From Moraxella caprae DSM 19149 (GTDB lineage: Bacteria > Pseudomonadota > Gammaproteobacteria > Pseudomonadales > Moraxellaceae), in the NCBI RefSeq assembly GCF_000426885.1, contig NZ_AUGF01000018.1, positions 1 through 52,456 on the forward strand: a DNA stretch of 52,456 bases, given 5' to 3'. Position 1 is the first letter of the stretch. Every line of letters starts with the position of its first letter. The notes beneath the pieces were generated by a model. The model searched no databases, was not told the origin of the DNA, and saw only the letters and a program-made list of their open reading frames with translations. Positions 35,685-44,445 of this stretch are shown here, in pieces. The translations under genes were made by a program, and so were the position numbers.

Positions 35685-37106
35685 ATGACCCACCAGTTAC
35701 CCAAATTCGAGCAAACCCAAACACCCATTACCCTACACATCACCGCCCTAACCCATGACGGACGTGGCATCGCAACCTATGACGACACGCATGGCGACAA
35801 ATCGGGCAAAAAAGTCTTCATAAGCCACGCCCTACCCACCGAGACGGTAACGGCACATCTTACCAAATCCAAAAAAAGCTATGATGAAGCCGACTGCTCG
35901 GGCGTTCTGACCCCAAGCCCTCACCGCACCGCTCCCATTTGTCCGCATTTTGGGGTGTGTGGTGGTTGTACCCTGCAACATCTTAACGTGGACAAGCAGA
36001 TTCGGCACAAACAGTCTGTCCTACAAAACCACCTTACCAAATCAGGCATTACCCCTGCCACGTGGCTGCCGCCAATCGTGGGCGACAGAACGCATTATCG
36101 CACCAAAGCTCGTCTGGGCGTGCGTTATCTGCCCAAGACAGGCAGACTCATTGTAGGCTTTCGTGAGCGGGCAAGCAATTTTTTGACAGACATTGACACT
36201 TGTCCGATTTTGGATCAGCGTGTGGGCGATAAATTAGATGACTTAAAACAGCTTTTAAAAACGCTAAAAGTCAAGGACAGCATTACCCACCTAGAAATTG
36301 CCGTGGGCGAGAGTGTGGACAAAGAAATGGGCAACTTGCCAAGCGTGGCTCTTATCGTCCGCCACACTAAGCCAATCAACAAAGCCGACACCGCCAAACT
36401 TATCCATTTTGGCAAATTGGCAAATTGGCAAATCTATTTACAGCCCAAAGGGGTAGATAGCATTTATCGCATTGACAGCACCGACAAGGCGATACTACCC
36501 ATGAGCCACACCACACCCCCGACAGGCGGACTGTTTTATCATTTGCCTGAATTTAATTTGACCTTACAAAGTAGCCCTACCGACTTTACGCAGGTTAATT
36601 TATCCGTCAATCGGCAAATGGTAAATCTTGCCTGTCGGCTCCTTGATTTAAAACAAGGCGAGCGGGTGCTGGATTTGTTTTGTGGGCTGGGTAACTTTTC
36701 GCTGGCTCTTGCCAAATGCGTGGGGGATATGGGCAAAGTCATTGGCGTGGAGGGTGGTCGTGATATGGTCATGCGCGCTAAGATGAATACCAAAGACAAC
36801 AGACTTACCAACACCGAATTTTTCACCCAAGACCTAACCCAAGATTTTTCAGGCAAGCCGTGGGTAGGACAGGTGGATGCCCTACTCATCGACCCGCCAC
36901 GCACAGGGGCGTGGGAGGTTATGGATTATCTGGGGCGATTTAACACCCGCCGTATCGTCTATGTCTCATGCGACCCTGCCACGCTCGCCCGAGATAGCGT
37001 CCGCCTTGCCGAGCAGGGCTATCGGGCGACTCATGCAGGGATCATGGATATGTTTTGTCATACGGGGCATGTTGAGAGTATTGTGCGGTTTGAAAAGATG
37101 TTCTAA
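35685..37106 (+). CDS. rlmD: 23S rRNA (uracil1939-C5)-methyltransferase RlmD
   Basis: SAM-dependent RNA methyltransferase with an Fe-S cluster, 473 residues. TRAM domain at the N-terminus (ITLHITALTHDGRGIATYDD, residues ~16-75). Cluster cysteines in CPHFGVCGGC near 86-95, plus a further Cys in the DTCPIL stretch. The methyltransferase fold has LDLFCGLGNFSLALA near 330-344, the DPPRTGA motif near 405-411, and the catalytic Cys in YVSCDPATLARD near 426-437. Terminator follows. Confidence 0.96.
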   Translation: MTHQLPKFEQTQTPITLHITALTHDGRGIATYDDTHGDKSGKKVFISHALPTETVTAHLTKSKKSYDEADCSGVLTPSPHRTAPICPHFGVCGGCTLQHLNVDKQIRHKQSVLQNHLTKSGITPATWLPPIVGDRTHYRTKARLGVRYLPKTGRLIVGFRERASNFLTDIDTCPILDQRVGDKLDDLKQLLKTLKVKDSITHLEIAVGESVDKEMGNLPSVALIVRHTKPINKADTAKLIHFGKLANWQIYLQPKGVDSIYRIDSTDKAILPMSHTTPPTGGLFYHLPEFNLTLQSSPTDFTQVNLSVNRQMVNLACRLLDLKQGERVLDLFCGLGNFSLALAKCVGDMGKVIGVEGGRDMVMRAKMNTKDNRLTNTEFFTQDLTQDFSGKPWVGQVDALLIDPPRTGAWEVMDYLGRFNTRRIVYVSCDPATLARDSVRLAEQGYRATHAGIMDMFCHTGHVESIVRFEKMF

Positions 37107-37220
37107 ATCCATTAAATCTCTTTCCAAACTAAAAAATAAATCCTTATAAACACTGGGTTTGAAGCTTTTAAAAATCTATAAAAATCGGGGTTTGAAAAGA
37201 AGTCTATTAAAACAACAAAC

Positions 37221-37246
37221 CCATCATCTATCAGATGATGGTTTTT
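37221..37246 (+). terminator. Terminator after rlmD
   Basis: CCATCATCT (37221-37229) pairs with AGATGATGG (37233-37241), 3-base loop, then TTTTT. Confidence 0.85.
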
Positions 37247-37264
37247 GGATGTGGTACATGCTAA

Positions 37265-37691
37265 TTATTTGCTTAGCTTTTGGCTAATCTCACGCAGTAG
37301 CAATACTTCTTCTGATGGCTCGGCAGGAGCTTCTGGCTCTGCTTCGGCTTGTCTACGCATTTTGTTCATACCTTTGACTAGCATAAATACAATGAACGCC
37401 AAAATGATAAAGTTAATCAAAATGGTAATGAAGTTACCATATGCAAGTACGGGTACGCCCGCCTCTTTTAGAGCGACATAAGTCATCGCTGTACCCTCTG
37501 GCACTTCGGCAAGTGGGATAAGCATGTTGCTAAATCCACATCACCAATAACGGCAGAGATGACAGGCATAATCACATCATCAACCAGTGAGGTGGTAATC
37601 TTACCAAACGCCCCACCGATGATGACACCAACTGCCAAATCCATCACATTGCCTTTACGGCAAATTCTTTAAATTCTTGGATAATACTCAT
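37265..37691 (-). pseudogene. mscL: Large-conductance mechanosensitive channel MscL, two frameshifts
   Basis: Pressure-relief channel of the inner membrane. The ATG at 37691 opens [13 protein letters not shown], where the frame is lost. [28 protein letters not shown] follows in a second frame, and [11 protein letters not shown]...YGNFITILINFIILAFIVFMLVKGMNKMRRQ in the third, ending ISQKLSK. Each break equals one missing base in a run: AAA for AAAA at 37653-37656 (minus strand GTAAAGGC), and TTT for TTTT at 37532-37534. The whole 140-residue MscL sequence is otherwise intact, so either a very recent pseudogene or two homopolymer sequencing errors. Confidence 0.92.
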
Positions 37692-37836
37692 AATAATCTC
37701 AACACTTAAAGAATATAAAAAATAATTCTTATTCTCATACTCTAACAAAATTTGGGGCAATATGCAAAGACTTGCCCCAAATCAACAAATTGACGGATAA
37801 GATACCATTTATTTTTAAAATATCTATTTAGAATAT

Positions 37837-37974
37837 TGGCTTTGGTTTAAAAAGTATGCTACAAAGAAAACCGTTCGTGGCGAGCTATGTCTGCCCATAA
37901 CGGTCTTCCTACCCGTAGGCATAGCTCAGGGCGAACGGAAAACCTAGTTTGGCATACTTTTTAGACTACTACCA
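37837..37974 (+). repeat. MITE-B copy 2 (138 bp)
   Basis: Like the copy at 34221: left end TGGCTTTGGTTTAAAAAGTA, right end ATACTTTTTAGACTACTACCA (minus its first base shared), core CCGTTCGTGGCGAGC...GGGCGAACGGAAAACCTA. The loop arms differ from copy 1 but remain complementary (GAGCTATG-CTGCCC with its partner GGGTAGGCATAGCTC-like segment), so base changes appear compensated. The rest of the gap (37692-37836 and 37975-38003) is AT-rich without genes. Confidence 0.82.
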
Positions 37975-38003
37975 GAATTAAATAATGACATCATTTTTGT
38001 CAA

Positions 38004-39851
38004 TTAAGCATCCTTTTTGCGACCAAAACGCTTACGGTCATTTTCGGTCAGATACTTTTTGCGGATACGAATAGATTTTGGCGTAACTTCCACAAGCTCA
38101 TCATCTTCAATAAATTCAAGTGCCTGCTCCAAGCTGTACTCCAACGCAGGGGTCAAAATAATGGCATCGTCCGAGCCTGACGCACGGATATTGGTGAGCT
38201 GTTTGGCTTTGGTTGGGTTTACCACCATGTCATCGCCACGAGAGTTGATACCCACAATCATGCCTTCATAGACTTCAAGCTGTGGTTTGGCAAACAGTCG
38301 CCCACGCTCCTGCAAGCTAAACAAAGCATAACCTAGGCAAGTACCCGTTACCATAGAAATCAGTACGCCATTTTGACGTTTGGCAACCGCACCCTCTTTC
38401 ATCTCACCATAATGGCTAAAACTTGATGTCATGATACCCGTGCCAGATGTCATGGTCAAGAACTCCGAGCGAAAACCGATAAGCCCACGAGATGGCACGG
38501 TCGCCTCGATACGGATACGACCTTTACCATCCACCTCCATGTTGGTCAGTTCGCCTTTGCGGTTACCCATCTGTTCCATGACCGCCCCTTGATGTTGCTC
38601 TTCTACATCAAAAGTTACGTTCTCGTACGGCTCACACATCACACCATCAATCTCTTTGATGATAACCTCAGGGCGAGACACGCCAAGCTCAAAGCCCTCA
38701 CGTCTCATGTTCTCAATCAAGACAGATAAATGTAGCTCACCACGACCCGACACCTTAAAGCGGTCTGGGCTGTCGGTATCCTCAACACGCAAGGCAACGT
38801 TGTGAATAAGCTCACGGTCTAGGCGTTCACGAATGTTACGAGACGTGACAAATTTACCCTCACGCCCTGCAAATGGGCTGTCATTGACTTGGAACGTCAT
38901 CGATACGGTCGGCTCATCTACTGACAATGCCGGCAAAGCCTCAACTTCTTTGGGGTCGCAAATGGTGTCCGAGATGTTAAGATTGTCAATACCTGTCACG
39001 CAGACGATGTCGCCAGCTTGGGCAGACTCCACGTCCACACGTTCAAGTCCATGATAACCCATGATTTTTAGGATACGACCGTTACGCTTGTTGCCGTCTT
39101 TATCCACGACCACCACAGGCGTGTTGGTCTTGATAGAGCCACGTTGAATACGCCCCACGCCAATCACACCCACAAAGCTGTTATAGTCAAGGCTTGAAAT
39201 TTGCATTTGGAATGCACCGTCCACGTCCACTTTTGGTGGTTCAACGATGTCCACAATGGTCTCAAACAATGGTGTCATGTCGGGAGCAAGCTCATCGGGC
39301 GACAGCCCTGCAATGCCGTTAATGCCTGAGGCATAAACGATGGGAAAATCAAGCTGTTCGTCTGTACCGCCTAGATTATCAAACAAATCAAACACTTGGT
39401 CGATTACCCAATCGGCACGGGCAGCAGGTTTATCAATTTTGTTGATAATCACAATCGGCTTTAAACCACGGGCAAACGCCTTTTGGGTGACAAAGCGAGT
39501 CTGTGGCATGGGGCCTTCTTGGCTATCTACAAGCAGTAGCACACAGTCCACCATAGATAACACACGCTCCACCTCACCACCAAAGTCGGCGTGTCCGGGG
39601 GTGTCCACGATGTTAATGCGGTATTCGGTGTTGGTGCGTTTGTCCATCCATTTGATGGCGGTGTTTTTGGCAAGAATGGTAATACCACGCTCACTTTCTA
39701 GGGCGTTTGAGTCCATGACTCGTTCAATCTCGCCCGCTCGCTCACCCAAGGCGCCTGATTGTTGTAAAAGTTTATCAACCAAGGTTGTTTTACCGTGGTC
39801 AACGTGGGCAATAATGGCAATATTGCGTAGATGTTGGATATTGTTTGACAT
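38004..39851 (-). CDS. typA: Ribosome-associated GTPase TypA/BipA
   Basis: Translational GTPase involved in ribosome assembly and stress or cold adaptation, 615 residues. G1 is AHVDHGKTT near residues 15-23, G3 is DTPGHADFG near 77-85, and G4 is NKIDKPAAR near 131-139. EF-G-like domains follow, with FQVNDSPFAGREGKFVTSRNIRERL near 320-345 and SRGLIGFRSEFLTMTSGTG near 454-472. The C-terminal lysine/arginine-rich tail (KSIRIRKKYLTENDRKRFGRKK) is the family's ribosome-binding end. A TATAAT lies upstream. Confidence 0.97.
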   Translation of the reverse strand: MSNNIQHLRNIAIIAHVDHGKTTLVDKLLQQSGALGERAGEIERVMDSNALESERGITILAKNTAIKWMDKRTNTEYRINIVDTPGHADFGGEVERVLSMVDCVLLLVDSQEGPMPQTRFVTQKAFARGLKPIVIINKIDKPAARADWVIDQVFDLFDNLGGTDEQLDFPIVYASGINGIAGLSPDELAPDMTPLFETIVDIVEPPKVDVDGAFQMQISSLDYNSFVGVIGVGRIQRGSIKTNTPVVVVDKDGNKRNGRILKIMGYHGLERVDVESAQAGDIVCVTGIDNLNISDTICDPKEVEALPALSVDEPTVSMTFQVNDSPFAGREGKFVTSRNIRERLDRELIHNVALRVEDTDSPDRFKVSGRGELHLSVLIENMRREGFELGVSRPEVIIKEIDGVMCEPYENVTFDVEEQHQGAVMEQMGNRKGELTNMEVDGKGRIRIEATVPSRGLIGFRSEFLTMTSGTGIMTSSFSHYGEMKEGAVAKRQNGVLISMVTGTCLGYALFSLQERGRLFAKPQLEVYEGMIVGINSRGDDMVVNPTKAKQLTNIRASGSDDAIILTPALEYSLEQALEFIEDDELVEVTPKSIRIRKKYLTENDRKRFGRKKDA

Positions 39852-39912
39852 AAAATCTCAAAATTTTAAATAAAAATGGAGTGCAAATTAAGAACTTACA
39901 CAAAAGCCGTCT

Positions 39913-39918
39913 ATTATA
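39913..39918 (-). promoter_or_regulatory. -10 element of typA
   Basis: Perfect TATAAT on the minus strand, about 60 bp before the start; -35 weak. Confidence 0.5.
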
Positions 39919-39965
39919 GCATGGATTTGACCAATAATAATATAAAATGCCAAGTTTTAGAAAAT

Positions 39966-39998
39966 AAAAAACCACCCAAATCACTTTGGATGGTTTTT
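39966..39998. terminator. Terminator after ompA
   Basis: AAAAACCACCCAAA pairs with TTTGGATGGTTTTT with one mismatch, 4-base loop; A- and T-runs on both sides. Confidence 0.85.
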
Positions 39999-40012
39999 GA
40001 ATAATCAGAAGA

Positions 40013-41260
40013 TTATTTGGTTTGTGGCACTTCAGTTACCTTGTTACCTTGGATAACTGCATAAACACGGCGGTTAAGTGCTTTGTTTTCAGCAGTATCG
40101 TTAGGTGCTACAGGACGGTCAAAGCCATAACCTACCGCAGAGATACGGTTAGGAGCGATACCGAACTCGTTAGATAGCATAGACTTCACAGCATTCGCAC
40201 GAGCTTCAGATAGGCGTTGGTTGTACTTAGCGCTTGAACGCTTGCTGTCTTTAGAAGCGTGACCTTCGATGGCAGCGGTTGCGTTCGGGAACTCACGCAT
40301 CTTGTCAGCAACTTTAGCAACTTCTTCACGGAACTGTGGTTTGATGTTTGACTTGTCACGGTCAAAGAATACACGAAGTTCCATGCGTAGGTCTTCACCC
40401 ACCACGTCTATTACAGGGCAACCATTAGCATCAACACGCAAGTTACGTGGGGTATCTGGGCATAGGTCTAGATGGTCAGCAACACCATCACCATCGCTGT
40501 CAATGAACTGCTCTTCAACAACTTGTACTTGTACAGGTTGAACCACTGGCTCATGAATAGGTGCCACAGGTACGGTAGGTGCCAAACGACCACCTAGAGT
40601 CACTTCAAGACCTGCTAGGGCTTGACCTTCCCACCATGCGTTGTCAAAGTTGTGAACGGCACGAGCTTCACCACGTAGAGCTAGAGCGTCGTTGATTAGG
40701 TAACGAGCACCTAGACCTAGGTTACCGATGGTGTCTTTTGACTCAGATACTTCTGTGCCAGCTGGAGTGCCATCACGAAGTTGTTCACGGCTTTCTACTT
40801 TATATTTGGCTTGACCTGCACCGATAAGCACATAAGGCTTGAATTTATTGTTAGTGTAGCCTGAGAATTGCTCAGTGCCGATTAGGAAGTTACCAGAGAT
40901 GATTTCTTCTTTGGCGTCAAATACGTTTCTAGGATGAGCATTGGCAGAAGCTTTTGAAGCTCTTGCATCAGTATCAGTTACGCCATATTCTACTTGGAAT
41001 TGAGTAGATGGGGTAAGTTCCACACCTAAAGCTAAACCAGTATATAGGTCGCTTTCAAGAGAGACGCCACCATTAGATGGGTTGGTAGATGCCTTAGGGT
41101 TTGCAGTGTTTAATCGCTGATCAGTTTTAAAGACACCGCGTTGCTCTTTGTGAGCTTCGTCTTGGTATTGATAACCAACTAGTGGGGTTACGGTTACGCC
41201 AGCAGATGCAGCGGTAGCAGCAGCGGCAACCAATGCCAAAGTAATTTTATTAAGTTTCAT
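40013..41260 (-). CDS. OmpA/OprF-family outer-membrane porin (OMP CD-like)
   Basis: A 415-residue outer-membrane protein from ATG 41260, which follows a strong GGAGG site. An upstream ATG at 41272 lacks one. Signal peptide MKLNKITLALVAAAATAASA. An eight-stranded beta-barrel domain (about residues 22-225; alternating stretches such as TPLVGYQYQD and KPYVLIGAGQAKYKV) is followed by a Pro/Val-rich hinge (PTVPVAPIHEPVVQPVQ). Next is a thrombospondin-type calcium repeat (DSDGDGVADHLDLCPDTP) and an OmpA C-terminal peptidoglycan-binding domain (VFFDRDKSNIKPQF, AIEGHASKDSKRSS, YNQRLSEARANAVKSML). It matches the plan of Moraxella OMP CD. Strong promoter upstream. Confidence 0.93.
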   Translation of the reverse strand: MKLNKITLALVAAAATAASAGVTVTPLVGYQYQDEAHKEQRGVFKTDQRLNTANPKASTNPSNGGVSLESDLYTGLALGVELTPSTQFQVEYGVTDTDARASKASANAHPRNVFDAKEEIISGNFLIGTEQFSGYTNNKFKPYVLIGAGQAKYKVESREQLRDGTPAGTEVSESKDTIGNLGLGARYLINDALALRGEARAVHNFDNAWWEGQALAGLEVTLGGRLAPTVPVAPIHEPVVQPVQVQVVEEQFIDSDGDGVADHLDLCPDTPRNLRVDANGCPVIDVVGEDLRMELRVFFDRDKSNIKPQFREEVAKVADKMREFPNATAAIEGHASKDSKRSSAKYNQRLSEARANAVKSMLSNEFGIAPNRISAVGYGFDRPVAPNDTAENKALNRRVYAVIQGNKVTEVPQTK

Positions 41261-41317
41261 AAATTCCTCCAAAGGACGGTTTTGGTAAAGTCAAACACAC
41301 TTAGACTATCACTGTCT

Positions 41318-41347
41318 ATTCTAACATTAAGCGGAAATATTTTTCAA
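41318..41347 (-). promoter_or_regulatory. Strong promoter of ompA
   Basis: On the minus strand TTGAAA (41342-41347) and TAGAAT (41318-41323) with an 18-bp spacer and a TG extension (TGT before the -10). Leader about 50 bases. Confidence 0.75.
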
Positions 41348-41509
41348 TACAAATTACAAAAATAATTCAGCTTTCTGACAGATGAAGATAGCTTAACGGC
41401 AAAATAAGAATTTGACAACCTTTTTTTGATAAAAAATACAGTTTATTACATAAAAGTTGCCAACTTTTACAATAAAATTGGGGCTTTTAGCGATAAATGG
41501 CAATAACGA

Positions 41510-42244
41510 TTAATCAGAGAATGCTTGTCTCATGTTTTTTACCGCTTTATCTAGCCCCACAAACACGCTATCAGCAATGATACTATGCCCGATGTTTAAT
41601 TCATGAATGCCGTCAATTTGGGCAATGGGGGCGACATTATCCACCGTCAAGCCATGTCCTGCGTTTACCAAAAAGCTCGGGTGCTTGGATAAAGCAAATG
41701 CCACCGCCATTTTGACACGGTCTAGCTCATGGGTGATTTTGTCTTGGTTATTTTCAAGGCAACGCTCGGCATACGCCCCTGTGTGAATCTCAATGGCATC
41801 TACCCCAAGCTCTATCGCTCTGTCAATCTGGGCGGTATCAGGGTCTATAAAAAGCGATACTTTGATACCGACATTTTGCAGGTCTTTGATAAAGCTAGGT
41901 AATTTGTCATTATTGATGACATCAAGCCCACCTTCGGTCGTCACCTCTTGGCGTTTTTCGGGGACAAGGCACGCCCACTGAGGGCGGACATCACGGGCAA
42001 TGGCAAGCATCTCGTCCGTTACCGCCATTTCTAGGTTCATCGGAATGCCAATCGCTTTTTTCATGGCATAGACGTCAGCGTCCTTGATATGACGGCGGTC
42101 TTCACGCAGGTGCAGAGTAATGCCGTCCGCCCCTGCCTGCTCACACACCACCGCCCCTTTGACAGGACACGGATAATCCACGCCACGGGCGTTACGAAGT
42201 GTGGCAATGTGGTCAATATTGACACCAAGTCGGGGAGTTTTCAT
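41510..42244 (-). CDS. pdxJ: Pyridoxine 5'-phosphate synthase PdxJ
   Basis: Condenses 1-deoxyxylulose 5-phosphate and 3-hydroxy-1-aminoacetone phosphate to PNP in vitamin B6 synthesis. 244-residue TIM barrel. [16 protein letters not shown] at the N-terminus, [17 protein letters not shown] near residues 38-54, [28 protein letters not shown] and [12 protein letters not shown] carry the active-site His and Glu residues. Family length. It follows the C13 peptidase gene on the same strand by about 25 bases. Confidence 0.96.
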   Translation of the reverse strand: MKTPRLGVNIDHIATLRNARGVDYPCPVKGAVVCEQAGADGITLHLREDRRHIKDADVYAMKKAIGIPMNLEMAVTDEMLAIARDVRPQWACLVPEKRQEVTTEGGLDVINNDKLPSFIKDLQNVGIKVSLFIDPDTAQIDRAIELGVDAIEIHTGAYAERCLENNQDKITHELDRVKMAVAFALSKHPSFLVNAGHGLTVDNVAPIAQIDGIHELNIGHSIIADSVFVGLDKAVKNMRQAFSD

Positions 42245-42270
42245 AGTTTTTCCTTAATATGTCGCATATG

Positions 42271-43701
42271 TTAGGGCTTGCCATCTGCTGGCATGGTCGG
42301 CTCTTGGCTGTTGTCAAAAAGCGCTTGCTCAAGCTCGGGCAGTGCCGTTTTCATGAGACTGCCAACATACATCTGTGGCTGTGATGGCGTAAAACCCAAG
42401 AGTGCTTCTAGCTCGCCCACCCGCTTTTTGGTGTAGGCGTAGGCGTTATCAAAAGTGTTTTTATCGCCACGCAAGCCTTCGGCAAAAAACGCCCGCCCAA
42501 AATAACTCAAATCGGCGTTATGACTACACCCAAAAGACGCCCTATCGGCAGCCGATGCGGTGATGATGAGCGTGGTCGGTGATGCCAAACTCTCAATAAA
42601 CGCACCCGAGTAGCACGATGAGACGACAATCACCCGCCAACGAATACCCGATGCGTCCAGTGTCTCTTTGAGCCACACAGGGTCAATGTCGTCCAAATCC
42701 AGTGGCGGATTATCCAGCACCAAATCCCCCAAAATCTGACCGCTCTCATCCACCGCCCCGTGTGAGCTTAACGTCAAAAACAGCACGTCTTCATCGGCAT
42801 TCATCTGCTTGCCGATGGTTTGGAGAGTCTCGTGAATACTGGTCTTAGTGGCGATGGGGTCAGACTGCCATGTGTTTGGGTTATTGATGAGTGCAATTGA
42901 TTTGCCCTTTGTGCCAAAACGCACATCAAACAGCTGTTTTGCCTGCTCTATTTCATTGGTAAAGACATCCAACTCGCTATATCCTGCCACACCCATAAAG
43001 TACCAGTCGGTCTCGCCTGTCTCCGACTTTTCAATGTTTGCCAAATGGTCTGCCAAAATCATCGGCTGGGCGTAAAAGGCAGTCTCGCTGATGGTTGGGT
43101 TTTGGTTTTTTACCTTAAAAATGGGTTGGTCTGCCACGTTTTTTTGCCAAACCACCAACAGGGCAATCGCCCCTACCATCATGATGACTCGCTCCCACCA
43201 CTGCCAGTGCAAGCGTTTGGCGAAAATCAACAGTAGTGCCGCCGTCTGCCACACAAACAGTGCCACGAACAAATCAGGCAAAATGCGATACATCCAATTT
43301 GGTAGCCAGTTTTGCAAGCTTAAAAACTGCATGCCACTTTGCACCAAAATCAGTAGCGTATCTGCCACCAACCACAAAATCACAGGCACAAACAGCAGTG
43401 AGTAGTTCAGCGTACGCTTGGCGAGCAAAATCCCTGCAATGAGCATGATGGTCGGCCAAATCAGATAGCTAATCAGCCCTTGCTCGTTAAAGTCGCTACC
43501 AAAATTTGCCGTCAGCCACGCCAATAAGATATTGACCGCCAACGCCAACAGAGCAAACAGCACAAACTGCCCAAACGTGGGCTTGACCCAATTAAAGGCA
43601 CGCACCGACCCCACCAACATCCACAAGGCAGCGACGATGTTAGCGGCAAAGTTTAGGGAAAATCTTGGCAGGGATTGGATTTTTAGGGATTCTAGTGACA
43701 A
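42271..43701 (-). CDS. Membrane-bound C13 (legumain-type) cysteine peptidase
   Basis: A 476-residue protein. Residues ~15-190 hold about five transmembrane segments (for example LFALLALAVNILLAWLT, LLFVPVILWLVADTLLILV, VIMMVGAIALLVVW). Residues ~200-450 form a Peptidase_C13 domain on one side of the membrane. The catalytic His314 lies in TLSSHGAV and Cys363 in VVSSCYSGAFI, the caspase-clan dyad. ADHLANI, YFMGVAGYSELDVF and ITASAADRASFG are typical of the bacterial family. Substrate unknown. It shares a strand with pdxJ downstream, with a short gap, so may be co-transcribed. Confidence 0.9.
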   Translation of the reverse strand: MSLESLKIQSLPRFSLNFAANIVAALWMLVGSVRAFNWVKPTFGQFVLFALLALAVNILLAWLTANFGSDFNEQGLISYLIWPTIMLIAGILLAKRTLNYSLLFVPVILWLVADTLLILVQSGMQFLSLQNWLPNWMYRILPDLFVALFVWQTAALLLIFAKRLHWQWWERVIMMVGAIALLVVWQKNVADQPIFKVKNQNPTISETAFYAQPMILADHLANIEKSETGETDWYFMGVAGYSELDVFTNEIEQAKQLFDVRFGTKGKSIALINNPNTWQSDPIATKTSIHETLQTIGKQMNADEDVLFLTLSSHGAVDESGQILGDLVLDNPPLDLDDIDPVWLKETLDASGIRWRVIVVSSCYSGAFIESLASPTTLIITASAADRASFGCSHNADLSYFGRAFFAEGLRGDKNTFDNAYAYTKKRVGELEALLGFTPSQPQMYVGSLMKTALPELEQALFDNSQEPTMPADGKP

Positions 43702-43872
43702 ATGGCGACTCTTTATCGATGTAGAACAAAAAAGTTAAATTGGCTTATTTTCGCAAAAATTTACGGTTGTGGCAAGTGGTTTTATAAAAATTTGGTGCAT
43801 TACTGTTTATCAATGACGAAATGACTGACGTTCATTCGTTAAATCAGCAGAGTTTATTTTTAGAAAAAGTTA

Positions 43873-44020
43873 TACACCCAAGAAACTTTAAAATTACTAC
43901 AAATACAATGATGTGTGGACGTAGGGGCGTGCTGAGCACGCCTTGTATAGTAATATCATCAAAGGGTGTGCTCAGCACACCCCTACAAACCCGTGATAAA
44001 TATCAAGTTGGTTGGGTGTA
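43873..44020 (+). repeat. MITE-C copy 2 (148 bp)
   Basis: Ends TACACCCAA and TTGGGTGTA form imperfect inverted repeats (followed inward by GAAACTT and AAGTTGG). Inside are two palindromes: GGCGTGCTGAGCACGCC and GGTGTGCTCAGCACACC. Shared with the element at 35463. No open frame. The rest of the 43702-44232 gap has only AT-rich DNA and the ccoS promoter. Confidence 0.8.
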
Positions 44021-44085
44021 CTTGCTCAAAAACCATAAATTTTTTGTGGATTTTTAAAAAACTTAACCGCCAAAACGGATAAATA

Positions 44086-44094
44086 TGTTAGAAT
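44086..44094 (+). promoter_or_regulatory. Extended -10 promoter upstream of ccoS
   Basis: TGT followed by TAGAAT (44089-44094), about 140 bp before ccoS. No clear FNR box was seen. Confidence 0.45.
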
Positions 44095-44232
44095 ATTACC
44101 CCTATCTTGGTTTGTGTTGATTGGTTGGCACTGGGGCATTTTCCCTTTATCCAAATTTATCAATAAATACGCCATTAACCAAGAGTGAATTTACACCTTT
44201 CTACCTTTAACACCTTTTATAAAAGAGATGAC

Positions 44233-44445
44233 ATGGTCAGTATCTACCTACTCATTCCACTAAGTCTTATGTTGTTCGTTGTGGCGATTTGGGCGATTGT
44301 GTATGCGGTCAAATCCAACCAGTTTGAAGACTTAGACAACGCCCCCGACCAAATCATCTTAGACGACCGTCAAGCCCGCCGTGACACCCTAAATCACGCT
44401 CGCCAGGCAAACCAAAATAACCAACACCACAAGGATAACGCATGA
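44233..44445 (+). CDS. ccoS: cbb3-type cytochrome oxidase assembly protein CcoS
   Basis: A 70-residue single-pass inner-membrane protein needed for cofactor insertion in cbb3 oxidase. ATG 44233 follows AAAGAG and starts MVSIYLLIPLSLMLFVVAIWAIVYAV, then the diagnostic KSNQFEDLDNAP. The open frame begins at 44185, but the extra residues do not match the family. The tail is polar (ARQANQNNQHHKDN). Overlaps the SafE-like gene by four bases (ATGA). Confidence 0.92.
   Translation: MVSIYLLIPLSLMLFVVAIWAIVYAVKSNQFEDLDNAPDQIILDDRQARRDTLNHARQANQNNQHHKDNA

Noticed and set aside
43920-43995. Possible CRISPR-like repeats (GTGCTGAGCAC and GTGCTCAGCAC)
   Set aside because: Only two non-identical palindromes, no regular spacers, no cas genes; they belong to MITE-C.
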